A DNA stretch of 64,000 bases from Erythrobacter litoralis (lineage in GTDB: Bacteria; Pseudomonadota; Alphaproteobacteria; Sphingomonadales; Sphingomonadaceae): the NCBI RefSeq assembly GCF_029760855.1, contig NZ_SOSI01000001.1:372001-436000 (forward strand). The letters run 5' to 3'. Within the stretch, counting starts at the first letter, position 1. Every line of letters starts with the position of its first letter. Positions 27,246 through 35,487 of the stretch are shown one piece after another. The notes under the pieces were generated by a model. That model was not told where the DNA came from. It saw nothing but the letters and a program-made list of their open reading frames with translations, and did not search any database. The translations under genes and the position numbers were made by a program.

Positions 27246-28343
27246 ATGCAGCTAGATTTCTTCCCGTCGCGCACGCTGACCGTCTATCTTGCGAAGATGT
27301 TCCTTTTACGCATCGTCGCGGTGCTGATGATGCTCGTGCTGGTGCTTATGATGCTCGATCTGCTGTCGAGCAGCGGAGACATCCTTGCAGTACCGGGCAA
27401 CGGCCAGGGCGAATTACTGACCTATGCCGGGCTGCGTATCCCGCAGCTTGTCCAGCGGTTCCTGCCCTATTCGGTCCTCCTAGCGACGCTTATCACCTTG
27501 GTAACGCTGAACCAGAACAGCGAGGTGATCGCGATGAAGGCGGCAGGCCTTTCGGCGCATCAGGTTCTGGCGCCGCTCTTGCTAACGGCGCTGGTGCTTT
27601 CCGGGCTCAGCTTCGTGTTCAACGAACGGGTCGTCACCCGCGCCACCGCGACGCTTTCCGCTTGGGACGCAGCCGATTTCGGACCGATACCGCTCGATTC
27701 CGGTGTGCGCGCGAATGTCTATGTCACCGACGGCTCGAACGTCCTGACCGCACGGCAGGTCACCGGGCAGGGAACCGATGTGGCGCTGACCGGCGTCACC
27801 TTCTATCGCCGATCCGACCAAGGCACGCTGGCCGAACAGATCGAAGCCCCGCGCGCGCGTTTTGCCGGTCCGGGCTGGACACTGCTCGATGCGACGCGCT
27901 TCGATGTCGGCTCGGCCAGTACGACGCAAACCGATGTGGTCACCGTCGCACCGTCGATCGAACCCAGCCAGTTCGATCTTGCCAATATCGAGCCCGACGC
28001 CGTGCCGTTCTGGCAACTGGGCACATCGATCGACGCCTATCGCGAGGCAGGCCGACGGACGAGCGAGATGCAGGCGAAATGGTGGCACAAACTTTCGGGC
28101 CCGCTAGCGGCTTTTCTCATGCCCTTGCTCGGCGCCATCGCGGCTTTCGGCCTGGCGCGCTCCGGCCAGCTTTTCGTGCGCGCGATTATCGGCATGGCGC
28201 TCGGCTTTGCCTATTTCGTGGTGGACAACGCAGCGCTCGCCCTTGGCAGTTTCGGCGGCTACCCGCCGTTTCTTGCCGCCTGGTCACCGTTCATCCTGTT
28301 TTTCCTGATCGGCGAGACGGTTCTGGTTCGAACCGAAGAATAA
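27246..28343 (+). CDS. lptG: LPS export system permease LptG
   Basis: LptG is the partner of LptF in the LPS transport complex. The 365-residue protein has the same plan: N-terminal helices (RTLTVYLAKMFLLRIVAVLMMLVLVLMM in parts), the LptG-like PQLVQRFLPYSVLLATLITL and NSEVIAMKAAGLSAHQVL, a periplasmic domain, and C-terminal helices ending KWWHKLSGPLAAFLMPLLG. It is translated directly after lptF (5-base gap, ATG). A strong GC hairpin (28347-28374) comes immediately after its stop. Confidence 0.93.
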   Translation: MQLDFFPSRTLTVYLAKMFLLRIVAVLMMLVLVLMMLDLLSSSGDILAVPGNGQGELLTYAGLRIPQLVQRFLPYSVLLATLITLVTLNQNSEVIAMKAAGLSAHQVLAPLLLTALVLSGLSFVFNERVVTRATATLSAWDAADFGPIPLDSGVRANVYVTDGSNVLTARQVTGQGTDVALTGVTFYRRSDQGTLAEQIEAPRARFAGPGWTLLDATRFDVGSASTTQTDVVTVAPSIEPSQFDLANIEPDAVPFWQLGTSIDAYREAGRRTSEMQAKWWHKLSGPLAAFLMPLLGAIAAFGLARSGQLFVRAIIGMALGFAYFVVDNAALALGSFGGYPPFLAAWSPFILFFLIGETVLVRTEE

Positions 28344-28346
28344 CAC

Positions 28347-28374
28347 GCAGCCATTCCCGAAACGGGATGGCTGC
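28347..28374 (+). other. Stable hairpin after lptG
   Basis: GCAGCCATTCC and GGGATGGCTGC form an 11-bp stem (one G-T wobble) with a six-base loop. It starts 3 bases after the lptG stop. No T-run follows, so it may protect the mRNA 3' end or act as an attenuating or processing structure and not as a classic terminator. Confidence 0.6.
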
Positions 28375-28404
28375 AATACATGTTATGGAAGCGTAACACC
28401 GGCC

Positions 28405-28522
28405 TGTTTAAGGTTGCGACAAGTGGCGGGTGATAAACCCTCACCACTATCTTCGTCGCGCTTAAGGTTCGGCGGAATAGGAAGGCCGTCTCCTTGCACC
28501 GAGGGGGGCGGCCTTTTCCTTT
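28405..28522 (+). ncRNA. Candidate structured RNA ending in an intrinsic terminator
   Basis: The gap between lptG and the convergent desaturase folds well. The outer stem is TTAAG (28408-28412) with CTTAA (28461-28465). Then come GCGAC (28416-28420) with GTCGC (28455-28459) and GTGG (28423-28426) with CCAC (28444-28447), with GGG/CCC inside. It is followed by a terminator, AAGGCCG (28482-28488) with CGGCCTT (28509-28515) and TTTTCCTTT. An inverted repeat TGTTA-N8-TAACA lies just upstream (28381-28398). It could be a small RNA, or the structured 3' end of the lptG transcript. I do not recognise a known family. Confidence 0.45.
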
Positions 28523-28533
28523 CAACCCGCCGA

Positions 28534-29631
28534 TTACTGGGGTTTGCGGCCCATCGTATTGCGGGCGATCCGATGGACGAGAACCGTCATGCCTTTGTGG
28601 TTCGCACCGTGATACGTCGAATCGGAACCCAGTTCCCGAGCGAGGCGGCGATGCGCCTCGGGAAGCGAATGATAGGGCATCGAAGGCATCAAATGATGCA
28701 GCGCATGATATCGCAGACCCACCGGCGCCCATATCTCGGCGAGGATGCCGGGCGGGGGTACATTGACCGAATCAAGGAATTGCGCGGTGACTGTCATCGC
28801 CTCGCCCTCGTTCTCCCACAAATGCGCAACAAGTGTGCGCAGCTGATTGAGGAGGGCGGTCAGCGAGACGATCGCGAGCGCGATCAGCAAGGGTCGCCAG
28901 CCTGCCGTAAACGCAGCGCCGATCACGATCCAGGCCCAGATTGCGCCGGCAGCTTCCTGCCGCAACACGCGCGGTCGCAGATCGCCTTCCGCCGGGCGCC
29001 GCCGGAAGGCGGGATTGATAGCCAAGGCAGAGAAGCGCTGCCAGGTCATCCGGCGGACGGCGGGCACGATGGCTCCGAGCGGAACCAGAACTGCGAAGCG
29101 GAACAAGAGCCCAATTGGTGCCAAGACCGCGACCAGGACGAAAGCGGGCAAGCTCCAAGGCTTCATAAGGGCAAGCGGCAGATATTCCGGATCCTCGACC
29201 GTTCCGTATTGCGTACGCTTGTGATGCAGCGTGTGAACCCCCTCGTACATGAAGGACGGGGTCAAAAGCGGTATTCCGACAAACGCGTTCCAACCCGCAC
29301 GGAAGCCCGGCAAGGCACCGTTGCGGATATGTGAAATCTCATGGATGAACAGCAAAGCGCGATACAGTGCCAGCGCCGACAGCAAACCGAGGCCCACTGC
29401 CAGCAGCACATTGGATACGAGGATGGCCCCGGCCATCGCGGCATATCCGACGATCGCGGACAGGATCATATCGGGCCAATAGACGGCCGGACGAGCATCT
29501 GCGATATCCTTCGTGAGATCGCGCGCGCCGCGCAGCATCTCCCGATCGTCGGCGATTTGGGAGTGCCAACCGCGACCGCTCGCATCGGCGCGTCTGCGAG
29601 TTCCGGTATCCAAGGCTCGATGTGCGTTCAT
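28534..29631 (-). CDS. Membrane fatty acid desaturase family protein
   Basis: This is a 365-residue di-iron membrane desaturase/hydroxylase. The three histidine clusters are visible as HEISH, HTLHHKRTQYG and HALHH, spaced among hydrophobic segments (ILSAIVGYAAMAGAILV, LPAFVLVAVLAPIGLLF, LLIALAIVSLTALL). Such enzymes introduce double bonds or hydroxyl groups into membrane acyl chains or carotenoids. EYLPLALMKPWSLP is atypical for stearoyl-CoA types, so the substrate is open. I chose the ATG at 29631 (MNAHRALDTG); a much longer reading has no family similarity before this point and would cross the divergent promoter region. Confidence 0.88.
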   Translation of the reverse strand: MNAHRALDTGTRRRADASGRGWHSQIADDREMLRGARDLTKDIADARPAVYWPDMILSAIVGYAAMAGAILVSNVLLAVGLGLLSALALYRALLFIHEISHIRNGALPGFRAGWNAFVGIPLLTPSFMYEGVHTLHHKRTQYGTVEDPEYLPLALMKPWSLPAFVLVAVLAPIGLLFRFAVLVPLGAIVPAVRRMTWQRFSALAINPAFRRRPAEGDLRPRVLRQEAAGAIWAWIVIGAAFTAGWRPLLIALAIVSLTALLNQLRTLVAHLWENEGEAMTVTAQFLDSVNVPPPGILAEIWAPVGLRYHALHHLMPSMPYHSLPEAHRRLARELGSDSTYHGANHKGMTVLVHRIARNTMGRKPQ

Positions 29632-29784
29632 GATCCAATCCTGATGCCGGGGAGATGGGTATGGCATCCCGGTCTGTATAGCGAAAGGATCGCATAACAG
29701 TAATCGGTTCGCCCTTCGGCCATTCTTGACAATTCGACCGCAGGCCCTCCAGAGCAAGGCGGTACTGAACGAGAACGGAACCCC

Positions 29785-30954
29785 GTGACCCACCCCGAAA
29801 TAGTGATCACTCCGGTCCGCAGCAAGCGCGAGCGGGCCTCCTTCGTGGACCTCGGCAGGGCCTTCTCGGCGCGCGAAGAGCATTGGGTGCCCCAATTGCG
29901 CTCCGAGCAGCTGGAACTCGTGAACCCGAAAAAGAATCCGTTCTTCCAACACGCGACCGTCGCGCTGTTCATGGCCCATCGCGGCGGCAAAGCGATGGGC
30001 CGCATCGCGGCACATGTCGATCATGTCGCCCTCGAACTGCCGCCTGAGCAAGGCATGGGGCCGGGAACCGGCATGTTCGGCTATTTCGACGCGGAGGACG
30101 AGGACGTCGCCGCCGCACTTCTCAAACGCGCCGAAGAATGGCTTCGCGAACGAAGCATGACCCGCGTGCTCGGGCCGATTTCCCTGTCGATCTGGGAAGA
30201 ACCCGGTCTACTGGTGCGCGGCCAGGACCATGCGCCGATGATCATGATGGGCCATCATCCGGAGCATTATGCCGCTTGGATAGAACGGCGCGGCTATGCC
30301 GAGGCAAAGCGCCTGCTGACCTACGATCTCAAGATCGACGAGGAGGCACCTCCCCTCGTGCGCCGGATCGTACAGTCCGGCGAACGCAATCCCAGAATAA
30401 GGATACGCGAAGTCGATACCTCGCGGTGGGACGAAGAGGTCGCTACTATTCTCGCGATCCTCAACGATGCCTGGTCGCGAAACTGGGGCTTCGTTCCGTT
30501 CACCCCATCCGAAATTGCTTATGCAGGCAAGAAATTGAAGCCCGTAATCTTCGAGGATCTCAACATGATCGCGGAGGTGGACGGACGCCCTGTCGCCTTC
30601 ATGCTGACGCTACCCGACATCAACGATCTTCTTGCCCGCATCGATGGAAAGCTCTTCCCCTTCGGCTGGGTCCGTCTTCTCCGTTGGCTTAAGAAGCCCC
30701 GCGGCATGGGCATGCGCGTACCTTTGATGGGTGTCTTGCAAGAATTGCAGAATTCGCGCTTAGCAAGCCAACTCGCCTTCATGCTCATCAGTCGCATTCG
30801 TGACAATGCAAGCAACGTCTACCACAGCAAACGGGCGGAGATCGGGTGGATCCTCGATGACAACAAAGGCATGATGGCCATTGCCGATGCTATCGACAGC
30901 AAGGTCAATCGCGAATACGTGATCTACGAAAAATCGCTCGTGGAACGCGAATAA
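29785..30954 (+). CDS. GNAT-like acyltransferase of unknown function
   Basis: This is a 389-residue cytoplasmic protein. The C-terminal half has GNAT-like features: IAEVDGRPVAFMLTLPDINDL and a following strand-helix, with IGWILDDNKGMMAIADAI at the end. The N-terminal part has AREEHWVPQLRSEQLELVNPKKNPFF and GRIAAHVDHVAL. Proteins of this layout are widespread in alphaproteobacteria but uncharacterised. The start is GTG at 29785. It is divergent from the desaturase. A palindrome that also contains an EcfG-type promoter follows its stop. Without a structure search, the acyltransferase assignment is moderate. Confidence 0.7.
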   Translation: MTHPEIVITPVRSKRERASFVDLGRAFSAREEHWVPQLRSEQLELVNPKKNPFFQHATVALFMAHRGGKAMGRIAAHVDHVALELPPEQGMGPGTGMFGYFDAEDEDVAAALLKRAEEWLRERSMTRVLGPISLSIWEEPGLLVRGQDHAPMIMMGHHPEHYAAWIERRGYAEAKRLLTYDLKIDEEAPPLVRRIVQSGERNPRIRIREVDTSRWDEEVATILAILNDAWSRNWGFVPFTPSEIAYAGKKLKPVIFEDLNMIAEVDGRPVAFMLTLPDINDLLARIDGKLFPFGWVRLLRWLKKPRGMGMRVPLMGVLQELQNSRLASQLAFMLISRIRDNASNVYHSKRAEIGWILDDNKGMMAIADAIDSKVNREYVIYEKSLVERE

Positions 30955-30960
30955 TTCGCA

Positions 30961-30988
30961 AGGGAACTGGGCTTCCAGTTCCCTCGTT
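30961..30988 (+). promoter_or_regulatory. EcfG-type promoter inside a perfect hairpin
   Basis: GGAAC (30963-30967), 17 bases, CGTT (30985-30988) matches the general stress sigma factor consensus GGAAC-N16/17-CGTT. It lies 33 bases before the response regulator start. The same bases form a perfect 10-bp inverted repeat, AGGGAACTGG and CCAGTTCCCT around GCTT, followed by CGTTCTTG. That could serve as terminator of the preceding gene. One sequence thus seems to do two jobs. Confidence 0.8.
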
Positions 30989-31020
30989 CTTGCTTGGCCG
31001 CGCCTAAAGTCTGGACCGGT

Positions 31021-31461
31021 ATGACGGAGGGATCGGTGAAAGGGACATCTACGAACTGCGCGGATCCTCCGACTAGCGTACTCGTCGTGGAGGACGATGC
31101 CGTATTGGCTCTCGACATCGAGGAAATCTTGCGTGAGGCGGGCGTGAACGATGTCACCCTCTGCTCGACAACCGAGGAAAGTCTCGTCGCCCTACGCGAA
31201 AAAACGCCCGATGTGCTGGTGCTTGATGTGCACCTCGCTGATAGCGACGATGGATGGGCCGTCGCCGAACTGGTCCGAACGCTCGGCCCGAAGGGGCCAC
31301 GGGTTATTTTCTCAACCGGAAGTCCGACAGATATTCCCGAAGACATTGCAGCGATCGGGATCGTGCTCGAAAAGCCGTATGACAAGAGCGTGCTGCTAGA
31401 TGCAATCTGTCAGCCAGAGACGCCGGGACTACTCTCGCGATTGAGAAACGTGCTACGCTGA
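31021..31461 (+). CDS. Orphan single-domain response regulator
   Basis: This 146-residue protein is a receiver domain with no output domain. It has the acidic pocket VVEDDAVLALD, phospho-acceptor D69 in VLVLDVHLAD, IFSTGSP in place of the usual Thr/Ser strand, and K118 in VLEKPYDK. The STG and KPY elements recall the receiver group that contains SdrG, a single-domain regulator of the sphingomonad general stress response. An EcfG-type promoter lies directly upstream and phyR is 1.1 kb away. It may relay or buffer phosphoryl groups between HWE kinases and PhyR. The start could also be GTG at 31036. Confidence 0.88.
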   Translation: MTEGSVKGTSTNCADPPTSVLVVEDDAVLALDIEEILREAGVNDVTLCSTTEESLVALREKTPDVLVLDVHLADSDDGWAVAELVRTLGPKGPRVIFSTGSPTDIPEDIAAIGIVLEKPYDKSVLLDAICQPETPGLLSRLRNVLR

Positions 31462-31515
31462 GCGACTCGCTTAGCGATCAGATATGGTGGCAGACCTCGA
31501 ACCTGCCCGGCTCCG

Positions 31516-31557
31516 GTCAAAAAAAGGCCTCCGCTCTTTTTTGAGCGAAGGCCTTTC
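31516..31557 (-). terminator. Intrinsic terminator (minus strand)
   Basis: AAAGGCCT-C-CGCTC (31523-31536) pairs with GAGCG-A-AGGCCTTT (31543-31556). On the minus strand the hairpin is followed by seven T. It would end transcripts of the Crp-family gene, leaving a 3' region of about 130 bases (31558-31690) in which I see no gene. Confidence 0.8.
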
Positions 31558-31690
31558 GGGATCGTATCACCAGCCGCTTGGACGGGAGGGGGGGGTCTCG
31601 GCGGTGACATAAGGGAAATGGCCGGACCGGAATGGGGTTCCCGTGAATATCGATTTTTTTGAGTAGCCGCAGATTGCCGCTGTTTTCGGC

Positions 31691-32437
31691 TCAGATGAAA
31701 GGCCGTCCGTGCATCTCCGAACTTTCGTAGTCCGCGAACTTGGCGGCGCGGTCGAAGTTCGGGATGTCAATTTCTTTCGCCCGCCAGATGACGATCCCTT
31801 CCTGATCCAACGCGCGAATGGTCCGGTTCGTATGGACGAGCGAAAGACCAAGCATGTCGGAAATCTGGGTTTGCGTAATCGCGAAGTCCAGCCGGTTGGA
31901 GCGGTCGGCCAAGCCCGTCGCACGCGCGCGGTCCATCAGCCAAACCGCGAGATACGCCACTCGCTCCTTGGCATTACGCTGGCCTAGAGAAACGAGATGC
32001 TGTTCGAGCGAAGTACCCTCCTTCGCGGCGAGCCAGATCACATCATATCCCAGCCGCGGGTTCTCCGACACCAGTTCGGTAAAACGCGAACGCTGAAATA
32101 CGCACAGCCTTGCCGGTCGCAAAGCCTCGACGGAATGATCGAGCGGCTCTTCGAACGCCCCATGCAGACCAATCAATTCACCCGGAAACATGACATTGAC
32201 GATCTGCCGACGGCCATCTTGCAAGGTCCGGTAGCGAAGAAGTATCCCTTCAAGAAGGGTAAAGAGGTGGGCGGCATGATCGCCTTGCCCAAAAAGCAAT
32301 TCACCCTTCGAAATCTGAATCTCGCCATGTTTGAAGGTTTCGAGAAACGCGCGCTGGCGGCTGTTGGGGGCATGCAGCCTCTCATGCCTTGCCAGGGGAC
32401 AATCCTCGCATACATATGGATTGTCGACCTCGATCAC
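31691..32437 (-). CDS. Crp/Fnr-family transcriptional regulator
   Basis: This is a 248-residue regulator with an N-terminal cyclic-nucleotide-like beta roll (ISKGELLFGQGDHAAHLFTLLEGILLRYR, read in parts; VNVMFPGELIGLHGAF) and a C-terminal helix-turn-helix (ITQTQISDMLGLSLVHTNRTIRAL). The N-terminus has CEDC (C10, C13) and there is C112, but the third N-terminal cysteine of oxygen-sensing Fnr is missing, so a 4Fe-4S cluster is doubtful. Similar proteins lie beside phyR in several sphingomonad genomes as I recall, but their signal is unknown. It is transcribed divergently from phyR. Confidence 0.88.
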   Translation of the reverse strand: MIEVDNPYVCEDCPLARHERLHAPNSRQRAFLETFKHGEIQISKGELLFGQGDHAAHLFTLLEGILLRYRTLQDGRRQIVNVMFPGELIGLHGAFEEPLDHSVEALRPARLCVFQRSRFTELVSENPRLGYDVIWLAAKEGTSLEQHLVSLGQRNAKERVAYLAVWLMDRARATGLADRSNRLDFAITQTQISDMLGLSLVHTNRTIRALDQEGIVIWRAKEIDIPNFDRAAKFADYESSEMHGRPFI

Positions 32438-32520
32438 CCTCAGCGCCCTCTTTCCCGTCTATTCCTTTTCGTCGCCAAAATAGGGCGTTTTGTCAAATCT
32501 ACGGATTGCTTCGGCAGTAA

Positions 32521-32545
32521 GGAACTTAAGGCTGGAGCGCTCGTT
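32521..32545 (+). promoter_or_regulatory. EcfG-type promoter of phyR
   Basis: GGAAC (32521-32525), 16 bases, CGTT (32542-32545), 29 bases before the phyR start. It is an exact match to the alphaproteobacterial stress sigma consensus, implying positive feedback of EcfG on phyR. Confidence 0.85.
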
Positions 32546-32573
32546 CATCGCACGCAACCACGGAAGGGGTCCT

Positions 32574-33365
32574 ATGTCACTAGGTGACCAAATAGCCAGA
32601 AACTTGCCTTATCTCCGCCGTTACGCTCGTGCCCTCACGGGCTCGCAAGCAACGGGGGACGCATTCGTTCGCGCAACACTCGAAGCCGCTCTTGCGGACG
32701 AGAAACTGAAAAGCTCTCTCGAAGGCGGTCGCGTTCCGCTTTACCGTGCCTTTAACAAAGTATGGTCCAGCGCCTATCTCGACGTTCCCGATAACGGGAA
32801 TGAAAGCGATAGTGCCGGCGGAGCGCAAGACCGATTGAAATCGATCACACCGCTTAACAGGCAGGCGCTGCTGTTGACGACGCTTGAAGATTTTTCGGTC
32901 GAGCAGGCAGGCGAGATCATGGATCTCGATACCGAAGAGATCGAGCAGCTCGTGCAGGAAGCGGTGCAGGAAATCGATCGTGAATCGTCGACCAGCGTCC
33001 TTATCATCGAGGACGAGCCGCTCATATCGATGCAGCTTGAGGATCTGGTGACGTCGCTGGGGCACGAAGTTTGCGGCACCGCAGCAACGCGGACGCAGGC
33101 TCAGGAAGTCGTTGCGGAAAAGACCCCGGGTCTCGTTCTCGCCGACATCCAGCTTGCCGACGGGTCTTCGGGCCTCGATGCGGTGGACGATATCCTCGCC
33201 ATCGACAGCGTGCCGGTAATCTTCATTACCGCATATCCCGAACGCCTACTCACGGGCGACCGGCCCGAGCCGACCTATCTCGTGACGAAGCCGTTCCAGG
33301 AGCAGACGGTGCGCGCGGCGATCAGCCAAGCCTTGTTCTTCGGATCGAGCCGTCCGCTGAACTAA
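32574..33365 (+). CDS. phyR: General stress response regulator PhyR (sigma-like domain plus receiver)
   Basis: PhyR is the anti-anti-sigma factor of the alphaproteobacterial stress response. When phosphorylated, its sigma-factor-like domain sequesters NepR and so frees EcfG. The 263-residue protein has the sigma-like part first (residues 1-135: ARNLPYLRRYARALTGS, LTTLEDFSVEQAGEIMDL). Then comes a receiver with IIEDEP, phospho-acceptor D191 in LVLADIQL, FITAYPE and K239 in LVTKPF. The ATG at 32574 follows GGAAGGGG. An EcfG promoter precedes it. A convergent HWE kinase gene, its probable partner, lies just downstream. Confidence 0.97.
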   Translation: MSLGDQIARNLPYLRRYARALTGSQATGDAFVRATLEAALADEKLKSSLEGGRVPLYRAFNKVWSSAYLDVPDNGNESDSAGGAQDRLKSITPLNRQALLLTTLEDFSVEQAGEIMDLDTEEIEQLVQEAVQEIDRESSTSVLIIEDEPLISMQLEDLVTSLGHEVCGTAATRTQAQEVVAEKTPGLVLADIQLADGSSGLDAVDDILAIDSVPVIFITAYPERLLTGDRPEPTYLVTKPFQEQTVRAAISQALFFGSSRPLN

Positions 33366-33385
33366 CCGGATTACGAACGGTATCG

Positions 33386-33423
33386 AAAGGGCTGCGGGGA
33401 GCAATTCCCGCGGCCCTTTTCTT
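33386..33423 (+). terminator. Intrinsic terminator after phyR
   Basis: AAAGGGC-T-GCGGG (33386-33398) pairs with CCCGC-G-GCCCTTT (33407-33419), followed by TTTTCTTTG. It separates phyR from the convergent kinase. Confidence 0.88.
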
Positions 33424-33440
33424 TGTCCTTCGGCAATGTC

Positions 33441-35087
33441 TTACAGCTTCTTTTTGCGTAGTTCGAAATCACCGGTCTCGCGGACCGGGATGCGTAAAGA
33501 GCATCGCACACCGGCCGGATCGAACTCCAGCTCCACCGGCTGCCGTAATTCATGGGCGACGATCTTCTCGATCAGATCCGTACCGAAGCCTCGCTTGTTT
33601 GGCGGGGTGACATCGGGCCCGCCGCTCTCGCGCCAATCGATCTGGGCAAGAGCCGGTGTGACGAGATCCCACTGAACCTCGACACGGCCGCCCGGCACGC
33701 TCAACGATCCATACTTGGTGGCATTCGTGGCAAGCTCATGCACCGCAAGTCCGAGAGACAGCGCGTCGTTCGGCGCCAGTTCCACCTCGGGCCCGTCGAG
33801 CACGATCTGCTGGTCCTCGTCGCGCGCATAGGGCGAAAGTTCGGCTTCTACGACCGCTCGTACCGGCGTCGTACCCCAATCGGACTGCGTCAGAAGATCG
33901 TGCGTAGCGGATAGCGCCCTGATGCGCGCATCGATCCCTTCCGCAAATTCGTCGAGCGACGTTGCCCGCCGACGTGTCATGGAAACGATGGACAGCACGT
34001 TGGCGAGTGTATTCTTCACCCGGTGATTGAGCTCACGAGTCAGGGAATTGCGGATCGAATTCTGTTCGGCGAACCACTGCAAAGATCGGTGATCTTCCGC
34101 CGCCTGTTTTGTCAGCAATCGTGCGACAATGGTGAGCAGGCTGGCAACGGCGAGGCCCGAGAGCAACGTAATAAGCGAGAGCGGCGAAAGCGTCGTATCC
34201 ACCGCACTCTGCACCGTCAGCCGGACCGGGTGATTGGCGAGGTCGATCTGCCTGGAAATGCTCGTACCCTCTTCGCGCCACTCGCCGCGACGTGCCATGA
34301 GATCCCCAGTTGCGAGGTCCGACAGTTGGACAGCCATATCGTCGCCCAAGCTGCTTTCCGACGTCGACGCTAGAAATTGCGCCGCATTGAATGGACTGTA
34401 GATGAAGCCCTTCAGTTCGCGCCCGACTGCCGAATTGTTGAATATAGGCATGTAGATATTGAAGCCGGCGGCATCTCCCGTCCCTTCCTGTTTCAGAACG
34501 ATCTCACCGGTGGCCGTCGGTCGCCCGTCTCGTTCGGCTTCGTCCATCGCTTCACGACGGACCGGATCGCTGTACATATCGAAGCCCAAGGCGCGGCGGT
34601 TGCGCTGTGTATCCGGCCTCAAGAAAAGGACGGGTACGAGCTTGTCGCGAGGCTGCTGTGCCAAACTGGGCCAGACCGATCGGGTCGTATTTCGCCCCAT
34701 ATTCAGGCGTTGCTCGTATGCCACAACTTCGCTTGCATCGATGACCGGAGCGTACCCTAAACCCTCAGCGCCTCGATAATCCGTATCCAATCGCAATTCG
34801 GTGACGAAACGCCGGAACGTGGCAGGATCCACGCTATCCTGCGCACTGAAAAGCGCAGCTCCGGCACGTAGATAAGAGGAATGGGAGTAGATGCGGCGCT
34901 CGATCGCCGTTGCTATTGCCTGTGTGTCACGGATGATTTCCGCGCGTTCGCGGACACGCTCGCCGCGCTCGATTGCAAAAACGCTAAGCACGGTGACACT
35001 CAGTACGAGCAAAAAAATCAAAATGGGAACGGCGCGCGGGTATTCCACCAGCCACCGCGTGCCTCGCCCCCTTCGCTGTGTATCCAT
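33441..35087 (-). CDS. Membrane sensor kinase with CHASE domain and HWE-type kinase core (PhyK-like)
   Basis: This is a 548-residue membrane histidine kinase: an N-terminal helix (about 20-40), a periplasmic CHASE domain (about 60-260, with YRGAEGLGYAPVI), a second helix (about 302-324) and the kinase. The phospho-acceptor H355 sits in RELNHRVKNTLANV, and the ATPase has LAVHELATNATKYGSL and a late RESGGP, both typical of HWE/HisKA2 kinases. Position next to phyR and family type make it the likely PhyR kinase (PhyK/PakF-like), inferred and not proven. It has no receiver of its own. A near-consensus EcfG promoter faces it. Confidence 0.93.
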   Translation of the reverse strand: MDTQRRGRGTRWLVEYPRAVPILIFLLVLSVTVLSVFAIERGERVRERAEIIRDTQAIATAIERRIYSHSSYLRAGAALFSAQDSVDPATFRRFVTELRLDTDYRGAEGLGYAPVIDASEVVAYEQRLNMGRNTTRSVWPSLAQQPRDKLVPVLFLRPDTQRNRRALGFDMYSDPVRREAMDEAERDGRPTATGEIVLKQEGTGDAAGFNIYMPIFNNSAVGRELKGFIYSPFNAAQFLASTSESSLGDDMAVQLSDLATGDLMARRGEWREEGTSISRQIDLANHPVRLTVQSAVDTTLSPLSLITLLSGLAVASLLTIVARLLTKQAAEDHRSLQWFAEQNSIRNSLTRELNHRVKNTLANVLSIVSMTRRRATSLDEFAEGIDARIRALSATHDLLTQSDWGTTPVRAVVEAELSPYARDEDQQIVLDGPEVELAPNDALSLGLAVHELATNATKYGSLSVPGGRVEVQWDLVTPALAQIDWRESGGPDVTPPNKRGFGTDLIEKIVAHELRQPVELEFDPAGVRCSLRIPVRETGDFELRKKKL

Positions 35088-35136
35088 TCGAGTCAGTTAA
35101 TCTCTCATATGCTAACGACCTGGCCCCTTATGGTTC

Positions 35137-35160
35137 AACGCGGGTGGGAATGTTCGTTCC
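35137..35160 (-). promoter_or_regulatory. Near-consensus EcfG-type promoter facing the kinase gene
   Basis: On the minus strand GGAAC (35160-35156) is followed after 15 bases by CGTT (35140-35137). The spacing is one base short of the usual 16-17, so it is weaker evidence than the other sites. It lies 50 bases before the kinase start. Confidence 0.5.
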
Positions 35161-35189
35161 ACCTTTCGTCGCAACCTATCTTTATGTGT

Positions 35190-35214
35190 GGAACGCTTTC
35201 GGGAACGTTGCGTT
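35190..35214 (+). promoter_or_regulatory. EcfG-type promoter of nepR-ecfG
   Basis: GGAAC (35190-35194), 16 bases, CGTT (35211-35214), 85 bases before the nepR start. This is an exact consensus match and implies autoregulation of the sigma factor. The flanking 35088-35298 holds this and the divergent site, and no further gene. Confidence 0.87.
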
Positions 35215-35298
35215 TGGGCCAAACCTATGGGATCGAACTTTGAGCGGGTACGACATTTACGATCGCCAGAATTCCTTAAAAAGGGCGCTTTTGCGAAC

Positions 35299-35487
35299 AT
35301 GACTGATGGAAAACCCTCGGGCGGCACGGTGAAGGCCGACGATGGTCGCACGAAAAAAAAAGATTCACGGCCCGGCAGGCAACCCGATTGGACGAACGGG
35401 TTGCGTCAGCTATACGACTCGGTAGTGGAAGAACCGCTTCCGGATCAATTTACCGAACTGCTCTCGCGATTGGATAAGAAGGACTGA
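35299..35487 (+). CDS. nepR: Anti-sigma factor NepR
   Basis: NepR binds EcfG and keeps it inactive until phosphorylated PhyR takes NepR away. The 62-residue protein has a basic, probably disordered N-terminus and the NepR core LRQLYDSVVEEPLPDQF followed by TELLSRLDKKD, the two helices that contact sigma factor or PhyR. The ATG at 35299 is the only start that gives the usual NepR length. Its stop overlaps the ecfG start (TGATG), which keeps sigma and anti-sigma synthesis in balance. Confidence 0.95.
   Translation: MTDGKPSGGTVKADDGRTKKKDSRPGRQPDWTNGLRQLYDSVVEEPLPDQFTELLSRLDKKD

Noticed and set aside
28534..30051. Longer reading of the desaturase with 140 extra N-terminal residues
   Set aside because: The extra part has no desaturase similarity and crosses the start of the divergent gene at 29785. 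The ATG at 29631 fits family length.
31691..32437. Oxygen-sensing Fnr function for the Crp-family protein
   Set aside because: Only C10, C13 and C112 are present; the third N-terminal cysteine needed for a 4Fe-4S cluster is missing.
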